From: Nocardioides sp. SR21
GTDB lineage: Bacteria > Actinomycetota > Actinomycetes > Propionibacteriales > Nocardioidaceae
Direction: 5' to 3'
Assembly: GCF_022761125.1 (NCBI RefSeq)
Contig: NZ_JAKWJR010000002.1
Coordinates: 248,001 to 312,000 of the forward strand
Length of the DNA: 64,000 bases
In this document: positions 8,059-16,772 of the stretch, piece by piece
Layout of the letters: every line of letters starts with the position of its first letter
Numbering within the stretch: the stretch's first letter is position 1
The notes under the pieces: model-generated
Databases searched by the model: none
What the model was told of the DNA's origin: nothing
The model's input: the letters and a program-made list of their open reading frames with translations, nothing else
Position numbers and translations under genes: made by a program

Positions 8059-8580
8059 ATGAGCGTGCAGCCCGGCTGGCAGGGACGGTTCTTCGAGGAC
8101 TTCAACGTCGGCGACATCTACCAGCACCCGCTGGGGCGGACCGTCACCGAGGCCGACAACATCCAGTTCTCGCTGCTGACGATGAACACCAACCAGATGC
8201 ACTTCAACAGCGAGTACGCCGCGAAGTCGGAGTTCAAGAAGCCGCTGGTCGTCTCGACCCTGACCGTCGCGATCGCGGTCGGCCAGAGCGTCACCGACCT
8301 GACCCAGAACGCGTTCGCGAACCTGGGCTGGGACGACATCAAGATGACCCACCCGGTCTTCGCCGGCGACACGCTCTTCAGCGAGTCGATCGTGAAGGAG
8401 AAGCGCGAGTCGTCGTCGCGACCGCACGCCGGCATCGTCACGGTCCGCACCCGGACGCTCAACCAGGACGGCAAGGAGGTGTGCTCCTTCCTGCGCACCT
8501 TCTACGTCTACAAGCAGGGCGCCGAGCAGCTCCAGGGGATCTTCCCCGAGGGCGAGACCCCGCTGACGCTGGAGGACTGA
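8059..8580 (+). CDS. MaoC-family (R)-specific enoyl-CoA hydratase-like protein
   Basis: 173 residues from ATG 8059, preceded by GAGGAGAGAG. The hot-dog fold signature is clear: FEDFNVGDIYQHPLGRTVTEADN, then NQMHFNSEYAAKSEFKKPLV and HPVFAGDTLFSESIV. It resembles the longer MaoC proteins that hydrate mesaconyl-, itaconyl- or beta-methylmalyl-type CoA esters. With a CoA-transferase and CitE-like lyase in the same operon, hydration of a dicarboxylic enoyl-CoA is the likeliest role (inference). The next gene starts inside its stop (TGATG). Confidence 0.85.
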   Translation: MSVQPGWQGRFFEDFNVGDIYQHPLGRTVTEADNIQFSLLTMNTNQMHFNSEYAAKSEFKKPLVVSTLTVAIAVGQSVTDLTQNAFANLGWDDIKMTHPVFAGDTLFSESIVKEKRESSSRPHAGIVTVRTRTLNQDGKEVCSFLRTFYVYKQGAEQLQGIFPEGETPLTLED

Positions 8581-9629
8581 TGCTGCGCATCACGTACGGC
8601 CCCTGGGGCGAGTCGCTCGCCGAGCTCGCCGAGGCCGCGCGTGCCGCCGAGGAGGCCGGCGCCGACGCCGTCTGGGTGCCTGAGCTGCACCGCAGCGCGC
8701 CGGTCAGCGCGGCCGCGGTCGCGCAGGCGACCTCCACGGCCCGGGTCGGTACGGCGATCGCGCTGGCGTTCCCGCGCAGCCCGATGATCACCGCGCTCGA
8801 GGCCCTCGACCTCGACGAGATCTCGGGCGGACGGTTCGTCCTCGGCCTCGGCAGCGGCGTGCAGAAGCTCAACGTCGACTGGCACCACGTCGACTGGGAC
8901 AAGCCGGTCACGCACCTGCGCGAGACGGTCCGCAACATCCGCGCGTTCTGGGCCGACTGCACCACCGGTGCCCCGATCGACCTCCCGGGCGAGCGCGAGC
9001 CGATGAAGATCCGCGGCTATCGCCGGCCGTACCCCGTGCAGCGCACCGAGATCCCGATCCACCTCGCCGCGATGGGTCCGGCGCTGACCCGGCTCGCCGG
9101 CGAGATCGCCGACGGCTGGATCTCCCACGAGCTCACCTCGCCGCGGTTCCTGCAGGAGCGGATCCTGCCCGAGATCGAGGCCGGCATCGCCAAGGGCGGC
9201 CGCACCCGGAACGCCGTCGAGGTCGTGACCTCGTCGTGCTGCTCGGTCGACGCCGACCCCGCGGTCGCACGCCGCCGCAGCGCCGGCATGGTCGGCTTCT
9301 ACGCGACGGTCCGCACCTATGCCGACTTCTTCGACTTCCACGGCCTCGCCGACGACCAGCAGAAGGTCATCGACGCGTTCTCGGGCGCCACCACGGCCGG
9401 CGAGCTCGCCGGTCATGTCTCGGACGCGATGGTCGACGCGCTGACGCTCTCCGGCACCCGCGACCAGGTCGCGGAGTCGATCGCGGCGTACGACGGCATC
9501 GCCGACACCATCAAGCTCACCCCGCCCACGCACGGGCTGTCGCCGGACGAGATCCGCGCAGCCCAGCGCGAGGTCATCGCGCTCATTCGCCATCTCAACC
9601 AGCAGGGAATCACCGGAGGAACCGCATGA
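8580..9629 (+). CDS. LLM-class F420-dependent oxidoreductase
   Basis: 349 residues. The luciferase-like (beta/alpha)8 barrel is indicated by ITYGPWGESLAELAEAARAAEEAGADAVWVPE, by RFVLGLGSG, and by a C-terminal SGTRDQVAE motif usual in F420-dependent enzymes of actinobacteria. It would carry out hydride transfer with reduced deazaflavin F420, or FMN-dependent oxygenation. The start ATG shares a base with the previous stop and its own stop overlaps the next ATG, so it is firmly in the operon. The redox partner and substrate are not visible. Confidence 0.85.
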   Translation: MLRITYGPWGESLAELAEAARAAEEAGADAVWVPELHRSAPVSAAAVAQATSTARVGTAIALAFPRSPMITALEALDLDEISGGRFVLGLGSGVQKLNVDWHHVDWDKPVTHLRETVRNIRAFWADCTTGAPIDLPGEREPMKIRGYRRPYPVQRTEIPIHLAAMGPALTRLAGEIADGWISHELTSPRFLQERILPEIEAGIAKGGRTRNAVEVVTSSCCSVDADPAVARRRSAGMVGFYATVRTYADFFDFHGLADDQQKVIDAFSGATTAGELAGHVSDAMVDALTLSGTRDQVAESIAAYDGIADTIKLTPPTHGLSPDEIRAAQREVIALIRHLNQQGITGGTA

Positions 9630-10819
9630 AGCCGTTGGAGGACGTCCGAGTCGTCGCCGTCGAGCAGTACGGCGCCGGCCCGTTCGGCAGCGTGCACCTC
9701 GCCGACCTCGGTGCCGAGATCATCAAGATCGAGGACCCGCGCGTCGGCGGCGACGTCGGCCGCTACGTCCCGCCGTACGCCGACGGCGAGGACTCGCTGT
9801 TCTTCGAGGCGTTCAACCGCAACAAGTCCAGCCTGTCGCTGGACCTCGCGACGACCGCGGGTCGCGGCGTGTTCGAGGACCTGGTGAAGGTCAGCGACGC
9901 GGTCTACAGCAACCTGCGCGGCGACGTGCCGGCGAAGATCAAGATCACCTACGACGACCTCAAGCACCTCAACCCGGCGATCGTCTGCTGCTCGCTGACC
10001 GGCTTCGGCATGACCGGACCGCGCAGCAAGGAGCCGGGCTACGACTACGTGCTCCAGGCGCTCGCGGGCTGGATGGACCTCACCGGTGACCCGGACGGCC
10101 CGCCGACCAAGTCCGGCCTGTCGATGGTCGACTACAGCGGTGGCTTCGTCGCCGCGATCTCGCTGCTCGCCGGCATCCACGCCGCGCGCCGCGACGGCGT
10201 CGGCATGGACTGCGACGTCAGCCTGTACGACACGGCGATGGGGCTGCTCACCTACCCGGCCGCGTGGCACCTCAACGCCGGCTTCACGCCGGTGCGCACC
10301 CGGCACTCCGCGCACCCGTCGCTGGTGCCGTTCCAGGCGTTCGAGGCCAAGGACGGCTGGTTCGTCGTGGGCTGCGCCAAGGAGAAGTTCTGGCAGCGGC
10401 TCACCGTCGTCATCGACCGCCCGGAGTGGGCCGAGGACGAGCGGTTCGCGACGTTCGCCGACCGCGACCGCAACCGCGACGTCCTCATCCCGCTGCTCGA
10501 GGAGATCTTCGTGCAGCGCACCGTCGCCGAGTGGGTCGAGCCGCTCCAGGCCGCCGCCGTGCCGACCGCACGGATCAACGACGTCGCCGCCGCGATGACC
10601 GAGCCCCACACGATCGCCCGCAACCTGCTGGTGGAGACCGAGCACCCGCGCTACGGCACGGTGCGCCAGGTCGCCTCCCCGGTCCGGGTCGGGTCCGAGC
10701 TGCCGACGTACCGCCGCGCGCCGCTGCGCAACGAGGACGCGCCCCGCATCCTGGGCGAGATGCTCGGCTACGACTCCGCTGCCGTCTCCGATCTCGCCGA
10801 CCGGGGCGCGTTCGGATGA
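9626..10819 (+). CDS. CaiB/BaiF-type family III CoA-transferase
   Basis: 397 residues, ATG 9626 behind GGAGGA and overlapping the prior stop. Family features: N-terminal EDVRVVAVEQYGAGPFGSVHLADLGAEIIKIE, NRNKSSLSLDL, the G-rich loop SLTGFGMTGP, and the conserved Asp expected for the acyl-aspartate intermediate in GYDYVLQAL. It would move CoA from a donor acyl-CoA to a carboxylate, activating the pathway acid. A second enzyme of this family lies at 28877-30076 in the other catabolic block. Confidence 0.9.
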   Translation: MKPLEDVRVVAVEQYGAGPFGSVHLADLGAEIIKIEDPRVGGDVGRYVPPYADGEDSLFFEAFNRNKSSLSLDLATTAGRGVFEDLVKVSDAVYSNLRGDVPAKIKITYDDLKHLNPAIVCCSLTGFGMTGPRSKEPGYDYVLQALAGWMDLTGDPDGPPTKSGLSMVDYSGGFVAAISLLAGIHAARRDGVGMDCDVSLYDTAMGLLTYPAAWHLNAGFTPVRTRHSAHPSLVPFQAFEAKDGWFVVGCAKEKFWQRLTVVIDRPEWAEDERFATFADRDRNRDVLIPLLEEIFVQRTVAEWVEPLQAAAVPTARINDVAAAMTEPHTIARNLLVETEHPRYGTVRQVASPVRVGSELPTYRRAPLRNEDAPRILGEMLGYDSAAVSDLADRGAFG

Positions 10820-12141
10820 CCGTCTCCTCCGACCTCGCGGCGTGGGCCCTCGGCCTGCGCCGTGAGGACCTGCCTGACGAGGTCGTGGTCGCCGCTCGGC
10901 GCCACCTCCTCGACGGGCTCGGCACGGCCGTCGCCGCGGCCCGCCGAGGCGCCGCCGAGCCCGCGATGTCCGTGGCTGCCGGGCTCGGCGGCCCACCCGA
11001 GGCGACGCTGCTCGGGCGCGGCGTGAAGATCTCCGCGCCGGCCGCCGCCCTCGCGACCGGCACGCTGGTGCATGCGCTCGACTTCGACGACACCCACGCC
11101 GGCGGCCTCGTGCACGCCACCGCGGTGGTGCTCCCTGCCGTGCTCGCGGTGGGGGAGCAGGTCGGCGCCGACGCGGACGAGGCGCTGGTCGCCGCCGTGA
11201 TCGGCTTCGAGACGGTGTGCCGGATCGCCGGCGCCGCCCCGCACGCGTTCCACGGCCGGGGGCTGCACGCGACGATGGCGTGCGGCGTCTTCTCGTCCGC
11301 GCTCGTCGCCGCGCGGCTGATGGGCCTCGACCAGACGACGACCGTCGACGCGCTCGGCGTCGCCGGCAGCTCGGCCGGCGGGCTGCTGGAGTTCCTCGCC
11401 ACCGGCTCGTCCACGAAGCAGCTGCACCCGGGCCTGGCCTCGCACGCCGGCATCCTCGCCGCGCGTCTGGCCGCCGCCGGTGCCAACGGACCCGACAGCG
11501 TGATCGAGGGCGACCGCGGCCTGTACGCCGCTCTCGCGGACGGTCACGCCGACGCGGCGCTGGTGACCGCCGACCTCGGCGTCCGCTGGGAGACCACGCG
11601 GATCACCCTCAAGCCCTACCCGGCCTGCCAGCTGATGCACGCCGCGCTCGACGCCGGCCGCCAGGTGCTGCCGCTCGACGTGAGCGACGTCCAGGACGTC
11701 GCGGTCGAGGTCCACCCGGACAGCGCCGCGATCGTCTGCACGCCTGACAAGGTGGACCCGCGCACGGCGTACGACGCGAAGTTCTCGCTCCCGTGGAGCC
11801 TGGCCGCGCTGCTGACCGACGGTGAGGTCACGGTCGGGACGTACGAGCCGGACTCGCTCGGGCGGCCCGAGGTCCGCTCGCTCGCGACCCGCGTGCAGGT
11901 GACCGAGGTGCCCGACGCTCGCGTCGCCGCCGACGCGCCGAGCCGGGTCACGGTCACGCTCGCGGACGGCCGGACGCTGACCGGCCACGTCGACCACAGC
12001 GCCGGCGCCGCGCTGGACGCCAAGCTGGCTGCGAACGTCGGTGGTGCCGAAGCGGCCGCGGACCTGGCCGCCGCCGTGGAAGCCTTCGACCTGCCCGCCC
12101 TGATCACGGTCGCCGACCGTCTGGCCAAGGAGAACCGTTGA
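10816..12141 (+). CDS. MmgE/PrpD-family protein
   Basis: 441 residues, ATG overlapping the CoA-transferase stop. The family pattern is clear: an all-helical N-terminal part with HALDFDDTHAGGLVHATAVVLPA, GFETVCRIAGAAPHAFHGRGLHAT, and STKQLHPGLASHAG, then a C-terminal alpha/beta part with ITLKPYPACQLMHA. Known members are 2-methylcitrate dehydratase and cis-aconitate decarboxylase; others are uncharacterised. In this operon it probably acts on a tricarboxylic or branched dicarboxylic acid. A paralogue lies at 26668-28089. Confidence 0.88.
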   Translation: MTVSSDLAAWALGLRREDLPDEVVVAARRHLLDGLGTAVAAARRGAAEPAMSVAAGLGGPPEATLLGRGVKISAPAAALATGTLVHALDFDDTHAGGLVHATAVVLPAVLAVGEQVGADADEALVAAVIGFETVCRIAGAAPHAFHGRGLHATMACGVFSSALVAARLMGLDQTTTVDALGVAGSSAGGLLEFLATGSSTKQLHPGLASHAGILAARLAAAGANGPDSVIEGDRGLYAALADGHADAALVTADLGVRWETTRITLKPYPACQLMHAALDAGRQVLPLDVSDVQDVAVEVHPDSAAIVCTPDKVDPRTAYDAKFSLPWSLAALLTDGEVTVGTYEPDSLGRPEVRSLATRVQVTEVPDARVAADAPSRVTVTLADGRTLTGHVDHSAGAALDAKLAANVGGAEAAADLAAAVEAFDLPALITVADRLAKENR

Positions 12142-13001
12142 GTACTTCCCAGAAATCGACGGAGTACATCGCCGTCGCCGCCCTCGACCGCTACGAGGAG
12201 CTGCGCGCGGGCAACGAGGCGACCACCACGATCGTGGTCGAGTGGCTGCCGGGCGGCGCGGACTACCGCATCGAGGACGACGCCCCGCCGGTCGGCGAGG
12301 GGTCGGTCGTGCTGCCGACGATCATCCCCGTCGACGCCAGCGGCGAGCTCGTCCACGAGGGCGACTTCGTGGGGCAGTACGCCTGGTGCCTCGACGAGGC
12401 GGACCGGCAGCTGCGCGAGGTCGGGCTGTCGCTCGACGCCGCGGTCACGACGTTCGACTACTCCACGCCCGAGACGCGCGACGTCTACCGGCGTACGCAC
12501 CGGGAGCGGAAGAACCGCCTCGGCGGCGCGGGCACCTTCCCGGGCGCCGGCGGCATCCTGATGTCGCGACTGCACCGACCCGGCCAGCTGGTCGCGCTCG
12601 ACGTCACCGCGTCGCGGCTGCCGCTGAAGAACATCAACCCGGGCTGGACCCGCTACGAGACGCTCACCTACATGCCGGGCGTCCTCGCCGGCGACACGCT
12701 CTACATGAGCGGGTTCGGCGCACTGGACATGGAGACCCAGGAGGCGCTCTACCCCGACGACTCCGTCGCGCAGGCGGAGTACACCTACGCCGCCGTGCAG
12801 GAGGTCGTCGAGGCCGCCGGGTTCTCGGCCGACCAGGTCGCGCACGCGCTCGAGCTGATCTGCCCGGGCGGCGACGCGGCCGCGATCGCCGCGGTCCGCG
12901 AGCGGCTGTTCCCGAACGCGAAGGGGTCGGTCGCCGGCTGCGCGGTCCTGCTGCGGCCGGAGTTCCTCTTCGAGGTGTTCCCGCTGGCGGTGCGTCCGTG
13001 A
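12138..13001 (+). CDS. Tandem RidA/YjgF-like protein
   Basis: 287 residues from a TTG start that overlaps the previous stop (TTGA). It looks like two RidA-type folds in one chain: an N-terminal half (about 20-150, including FVGQYAWCLDEADRQLREVG) and a C-terminal half (about 170-287, LAGDTLYMSGFGALDM and AQAEYTYAAVQEVVEAAG, GCAVLLRPEFLFEV). RidA proteins hydrolyse reactive enamine/imine intermediates; distant members act in ring-cleavage pathways. Standard RidA proteins are about 130 residues, so this is a double-length form. The usual catalytic Arg is not obvious, so the activity is unproven. Confidence 0.72.
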   Translation: MSTSQKSTEYIAVAALDRYEELRAGNEATTTIVVEWLPGGADYRIEDDAPPVGEGSVVLPTIIPVDASGELVHEGDFVGQYAWCLDEADRQLREVGLSLDAAVTTFDYSTPETRDVYRRTHRERKNRLGGAGTFPGAGGILMSRLHRPGQLVALDVTASRLPLKNINPGWTRYETLTYMPGVLAGDTLYMSGFGALDMETQEALYPDDSVAQAEYTYAAVQEVVEAAGFSADQVAHALELICPGGDAAAIAAVRERLFPNAKGSVAGCAVLLRPEFLFEVFPLAVRP

Positions 13002-13495
13002 CGTTGCTGACCGACGAGGTGCGCGCGCTCGAGGGGCAGACCAAGGTCTACACCGCCCCCGAGCCGTTCGGTGCCGCCGCCGGTCGGTACTTCGGGCTCG
13101 CGATCGGCGACGACAACCCGCTGTACTCCGACCCGGCGTACGCCCGGGCTCAGGGTCTCGCCGGCGTCACCGCACCGCTGACACTGATCTGCGAGACCAA
13201 CCAGTACGCCGCGCTGCCGATGGACCCCGAGGGCTACGCCGGCCACACGTGGGGGCTCGACATCCCGGGCACCCGGCAGGTGCGCGGCGGCAACAGGTAC
13301 ACCTTCCACCGCCGGATCCGGCCGGAGGACGTCGTGACCGCGACGTGGCGGATCACCTCGGTGACCGAGAAGGTCACCGGGTCGGGCAACGAGATGCTCA
13401 TCATCGCCTCGACCGCGACGTACACGAACCAGGACGACGAGCTGCTGGCGGAGAACGCCGAGACGATCATCTTCGTCGGGTTGGAGAAGGAGTGA
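12998..13495 (+). CDS. FAS1-type MaoC N-terminal-like dehydratase
   Basis: 165 residues from a GTG overlapping the previous stop (GTGA). The motif run YFGLAIGDDNPLYSDPAYA and RGGNRYTFHRRIRPEDVV is typical of the hot-dog FAS1-like dehydratase domain (HadA/HadC-like) that usually lacks the catalytic Asp/His and pairs with a MaoC partner. The next gene is such a partner, so the two probably form a heterodimeric hydratase/dehydratase like HadAB. Confidence 0.85.
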   Translation: MTLLTDEVRALEGQTKVYTAPEPFGAAAGRYFGLAIGDDNPLYSDPAYARAQGLAGVTAPLTLICETNQYAALPMDPEGYAGHTWGLDIPGTRQVRGGNRYTFHRRIRPEDVVTATWRITSVTEKVTGSGNEMLIIASTATYTNQDDELLAENAETIIFVGLEKE

Positions 13496-13938
13496 CCGCC
13501 ATCGACCACGCCACGATCTCGGTCGGCGACGCGATCGCGCCGCTGGAGCGCACCATCGGCCTGACCGACATGGTCGCGTACGCCGGCGCCACCTGGGACT
13601 GGCACAAGCTGCACTACGACCAGGCCTACGTCGCCGAGAAGAAGCTGCCCGGCCCGATCGTCGACGGTCAGGTGTACGGCGCTCTCCTCGTGGAGATGCT
13701 CCAGGACTGGCTCGGCCCGCAGTCGTTCGTGCGCGAGCTGGAGTTCAGCTTCCGCAACCTGGTGTTCGCGGGGGAGACGCTGCGGTGCTCCGGGACGGTC
13801 ACCGCGGTGTCGGCCGACCGGCTCGAGGCCGAGATGACGGTGGTCGTGGTCGCCGAGGACGGCACCGACGGCCGCGCCGCCGCCGCGCCGTGCCGGGCCG
13901 TCGTACTGCTGGGTCGCGCTGACGGGCCGGGCGCGTGA
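13492..13938 (+). CDS. MaoC-type hydratase/dehydratase subunit
   Basis: 148 residues, GTG start overlapping the previous stop. It has the hydratase core WDWHKLHYDQAYVAEKKLPGPIVDGQVYG (Asp and His in a D-x4/5-H layout) and ends in a hot-dog strand run FSFRNLVFAGETLRCSGTV. It most likely supplies the active site for the FAS1-like subunit encoded just upstream, acting on an enoyl-CoA. It is the last gene of the first overlapping run; a 130-base gap with two inverted repeats follows. Confidence 0.85.
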   Translation: MTAIDHATISVGDAIAPLERTIGLTDMVAYAGATWDWHKLHYDQAYVAEKKLPGPIVDGQVYGALLVEMLQDWLGPQSFVRELEFSFRNLVFAGETLRCSGTVTAVSADRLEAEMTVVVVAEDGTDGRAAAAPCRAVVLLGRADGPGA

Positions 13939-13995
13939 TGGCCCTGTCGCGGACGTCCCACGCGCCCTACTGTTCGGGCAGTGCTGGCACTTCCT

Positions 13996-14011
13996 GGGTG
14001 TTGCAACGCCC
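13996..14011. promoter_or_regulatory. Operator-like inverted repeat
   Basis: A 16-base near-perfect inverted repeat with the perfect core GTTGCAAC flanked by GGGT and GCCC. It lies in the 130-base gap ahead of the thiolase-like gene, followed by an AT-containing GATAAGT. This is a plausible binding site for a dimeric repressor; the regulator is not in view. Confidence 0.5.
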
Positions 14012-14020
14012 GATAAGTGA

Positions 14021-14048
14021 CGGAATCACCGGTGCACCGGTGATTCCG
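14021..14048. promoter_or_regulatory. 28-bp perfect palindrome before the thiolase-like operon
   Basis: All 28 bases are self-complementary, with centre GGTGCACC and outer arms CGGAATCA and TGATTCCG. It ends 20 bases before the ATG at 14069, just ahead of the GAGGAG ribosome-binding site. In RNA it would form a 12-base-pair hairpin with a TGCA loop. It could be an operator, an mRNA-stability hairpin or an attenuator; there is no T tract. Confidence 0.65.
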
Positions 14049-14068
14049 CACCCCGCGAGGAGCGCCTC

Positions 14069-15193
14069 ATGACCGTCGCGATCGTCGGCGCCGCGGAGTG
14101 CGACCTCGGCTCGACCGGGCTGTCGATCCTGGGCCTGCAGACCCAGGCGATCACCCGGGCGCTGGCCGACGCCGGGCTCTCGCTGGCCGACGTCGACGGC
14201 ATCGCGACCACCAGCGTCGCGCGGTTCTCGGCGACCTCGCTCGCCGAGCACCTCGGCATCCAGCCGGCCTGGACGGACTCGACGTTCGCGGGCGGCAGCG
14301 CCTACGAGATGTTCGTGGCCCGCGCCGCGCAGGCGATCGAGGCAGGACAGTGCCACACCGTGGTGATCTCCTACGCCTCCAACCAGCGCTCGGCGAAGTC
14401 GCGCTCGCTCGGCGGCGTCTACGAGGCGCACACGCCCGAGGCGCAGTTCGAGCAGCCGTACGGCCCGCTCTACCCGGCGTCGTACTACGCGATGGCGGCC
14501 GGGCAGTACCTCCACAAGTACGGCGCCTCCCGCGAGGACCTCGCCGAGGTCGCGGTCGCCGCGCGCGAGCAGGCTCTTCTGAACCCCCGTGCGTTCCGGT
14601 ACGACGCCGGCCCGCTGACCGTCGACGACGTGCTCGGCGCGAAGCCGCTGTCGACCCCGCTCACCGTCGCCGACTGCTGCCTGGTCACCGACGGCGGGGG
14701 AGCGATCGTGCTCACCTCGCTCGAGCGCGCCCGCGACCTGCCGAAGCCGCCGGTACTCGTGCTCGGGTACGGCGAGAGCACCACCAACGCCTCGATGACC
14801 GCGGTCGACGACCTCACGGTCACCGGCGCCGTCGCGTCCGGCGCCGCCGCGTTCGCGCGCGCCGGGCTGACCCCCGCCGACGTCGACGTCGCCCAGCTCT
14901 ACGACTCCTTCACGATCACCGTCCTGCTCAGCCTCGAGGCGCTCGGCTTCTGCGCGCCGGGTGAGGCCGGCGACCTCGTGCGCAGCCGCGGGCTCCCGCT
15001 CAACACCTCGGGCGGCGGGCTGTCGTACTGCCATCCCGGCCAGTTCGGCGTGCTGCTGCTCGTCGAGGCGGTCCGCCAGCTGCGCGGCGAGTGCGGCGAC
15101 CGCCAGGTTGCCGACGCCGAGGTCGCGCTGGCGCACGGCACCGGCGGCATCCTCTCGACGCACGCGACCGTCCTGCTGGGGGTGGACCGATGA
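14069..15193 (+). CDS. Thiolase-superfamily protein (Ltp2/SCP2-type, likely aldolase)
   Basis: 374 residues from ATG 14069 behind GAGGAG. The thiolase fold is recognisable (VAIVGAAECDLG, ALADAGLSLADVDGI, TTNASMTAVDDL, GGLSYCHPGQFG, AHGTGG). The nucleophile region reads STFAGGSAYEMF with no Cys, and the later motif is LYDSFT, so classical thiolysis is unlikely. In steroid breakdown, Cys-less members such as Ltp2 work as retro-aldolases with a DUF35 partner and use Tyr residues; here Tyr is present in both LYDSF and SYCHP, and a DUF35 gene follows directly with an ATGA overlap. Role: probable C-C cleavage or formation on a CoA ester (inference). Confidence 0.82.
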   Translation: MTVAIVGAAECDLGSTGLSILGLQTQAITRALADAGLSLADVDGIATTSVARFSATSLAEHLGIQPAWTDSTFAGGSAYEMFVARAAQAIEAGQCHTVVISYASNQRSAKSRSLGGVYEAHTPEAQFEQPYGPLYPASYYAMAAGQYLHKYGASREDLAEVAVAAREQALLNPRAFRYDAGPLTVDDVLGAKPLSTPLTVADCCLVTDGGGAIVLTSLERARDLPKPPVLVLGYGESTTNASMTAVDDLTVTGAVASGAAAFARAGLTPADVDVAQLYDSFTITVLLSLEALGFCAPGEAGDLVRSRGLPLNTSGGGLSYCHPGQFGVLLLVEAVRQLRGECGDRQVADAEVALAHGTGGILSTHATVLLGVDR

Positions 15194-15612
15194 ACGATGC
15201 TCCCAAGAACGTGGCGGAGCCCGACGAGGCGACCCGCACCTGGTGGGAGGCGACCCGCGAGCACCGGCTCGTCGTCCAGGTCTGCGGTGACTGCGGTCAC
15301 GCCCAGCACCCGCCGCGCACGCTCTGCACCGGCTGCGGCCGCACCGACACGCTCGGCCACCACGACAGTGACGGCACCGGCGTCGTCGACGCCTGCACCG
15401 TCGTGATGCGCGCGCCGGACGCCGACCACGAGGCGCCGTACGTCGTCGCCCGGGTCCGCCTCCCCGAGGGCGTGATCCTCCTCAGCAACATCGTCACCGA
15501 CGACCCGCACGCCGTCCGGATCGGCGACCCGGTGACCGTGTCATGGCAACCGCTCGACGACGGCCGGGCGCTGCCAGTCTTCCGGCCCGTCTTCACACCA
15601 CAGGAGAATTGA
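15190..15612 (+). CDS. DUF35 Zn-ribbon/OB-fold protein
   Basis: 140 residues. N-terminal rubredoxin-like zinc ribbon with Cys32, Cys35, Cys46 and Cys49 (CGDCGHAQ...CTGC), then an OB-fold ending in FRPVF. It overlaps both neighbours (ATGA before, TGATG after). DUF35 proteins form obligate complexes with thiolase-like enzymes and hold the acyl-CoA substrate, as shown for the Ltp2/ChsH2 steroid aldolase, so it is the expected partner of the gene at 14069. Confidence 0.9.
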   Translation: MNDAPKNVAEPDEATRTWWEATREHRLVVQVCGDCGHAQHPPRTLCTGCGRTDTLGHHDSDGTGVVDACTVVMRAPDADHEAPYVVARVRLPEGVILLSNIVTDDPHAVRIGDPVTVSWQPLDDGRALPVFRPVFTPQEN

Positions 15613-16772
15613 TGGACTTCCAGCTCGACGAGGACCAGCGCGAGTTCAAGGCACTGCTGCGCACGTTCGTGGACAAGGAGATCGTCCCGGTCGCGCGCGA
15701 GTGGGAGCAGGCCGGGCGCTACCCGACCGAGATCGTCGACGGCATGAAGGAGATGGGCCTCTTCGGCATCACCGTCCCCGAGGAGTACGGCGGCCTCGAC
15801 CTCGACCCGGTCGCGTTCGCGCTGGTCTTCGAGGAGATCGCCCGCGGCTGGATGGGTGTCGCGGGCATCCTCGGCAGCCACTCGCTGGCCTGCCGGCTGA
15901 TCGCGATGCACGGCACCGAGGACCAGAAGCAGCGCTACCTCCCGGAGCTCGCCACCGGCGAGCGGCGCAGCGGCATCGGCCTCACCGAGCCGGACGCCGG
16001 CACCGACCTCCAGGGCATCCGCACCACCGCCCGGCTCGAGGGCGACCACTACGTCGTCAACGGCGCGAAGATGTGGATCACCAACGCCCGCTACGCCTCG
16101 CCCCTCCCGGTGCTGGTGAAGACCGACCCGTCCGCGTCTCCCGCGCACAAGGGGATGAGCGTGCTGCTCATCGAGTCCGACACCCCGGGCTACGAGGTCA
16201 CCAAGGACATCCCGAAGCTCGGCTACAAGGGCACCGAGTCCTGCGAGATCGCGCTCACCGACGTCCGCGTCCCGGTGGAGAACCTCGTCGGCGGCGTCGA
16301 GGGCAGGGGCATGCAGCAGGTGCTGTCCGCGCTCGAGTGGGGCCGGGTCAACATCGCGGCCCGCTCGGTCGGCATCGCGCAGCGCGCGCACGACGAAGCG
16401 CTGGCCTACGCCCAGCAGCGCAAGGCGTTCGGCCAGCCGATCTCCGACTTCCAGGCGATCCAGCTCAAGCTCGGCGAGCTCGGCACCCAGGTGCAGGCCG
16501 CCCGGCTGATGGCCTACTGGGCGGCCGACGCCGTACGCCGCGGTCGCGCGGACGGCGAGACCGGCATGGCGAAGATCTTCTGCTCCGAGGTCGCGCTGCA
16601 GGCCGCGATCGACTCGATGAAGGTGCACGGCGGCTACGGCTACTCCACCGAGTTCGAGGTCGAGCGGCTCTACCGCGACTCGATCCTGATGAGCATCGGC
16701 GAGGGCACCAACGACATCCTGCGCACCGTCGTCGCGAAGTCGCTGATCAAGGGGGAGACGAAGGTTGGCTGA
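15612..16772 (+). CDS. Acyl-CoA dehydrogenase
   Basis: 386 residues, usual length. FAD-binding and family motifs: GLTEPDAGTDLQGI, WITNARYA, RKAFGQPISDFQAIQ, HGGYGYSTEFEVERLYRD and GEGTNDILR, where the Glu is the usual catalytic base. It introduces an alpha-beta double bond in an acyl-CoA, passing electrons to ETF. Its neighbours (DUF35/aldolase upstream, CitE-like lyase downstream) recall the acyl-CoA dehydrogenase-CitE pairing of branched-chain acid catabolism in mycobacteria. Confidence 0.93.
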   Translation: MDFQLDEDQREFKALLRTFVDKEIVPVAREWEQAGRYPTEIVDGMKEMGLFGITVPEEYGGLDLDPVAFALVFEEIARGWMGVAGILGSHSLACRLIAMHGTEDQKQRYLPELATGERRSGIGLTEPDAGTDLQGIRTTARLEGDHYVVNGAKMWITNARYASPLPVLVKTDPSASPAHKGMSVLLIESDTPGYEVTKDIPKLGYKGTESCEIALTDVRVPVENLVGGVEGRGMQQVLSALEWGRVNIAARSVGIAQRAHDEALAYAQQRKAFGQPISDFQAIQLKLGELGTQVQAARLMAYWAADAVRRGRADGETGMAKIFCSEVALQAAIDSMKVHGGYGYSTEFEVERLYRDSILMSIGEGTNDILRTVVAKSLIKGETKVG

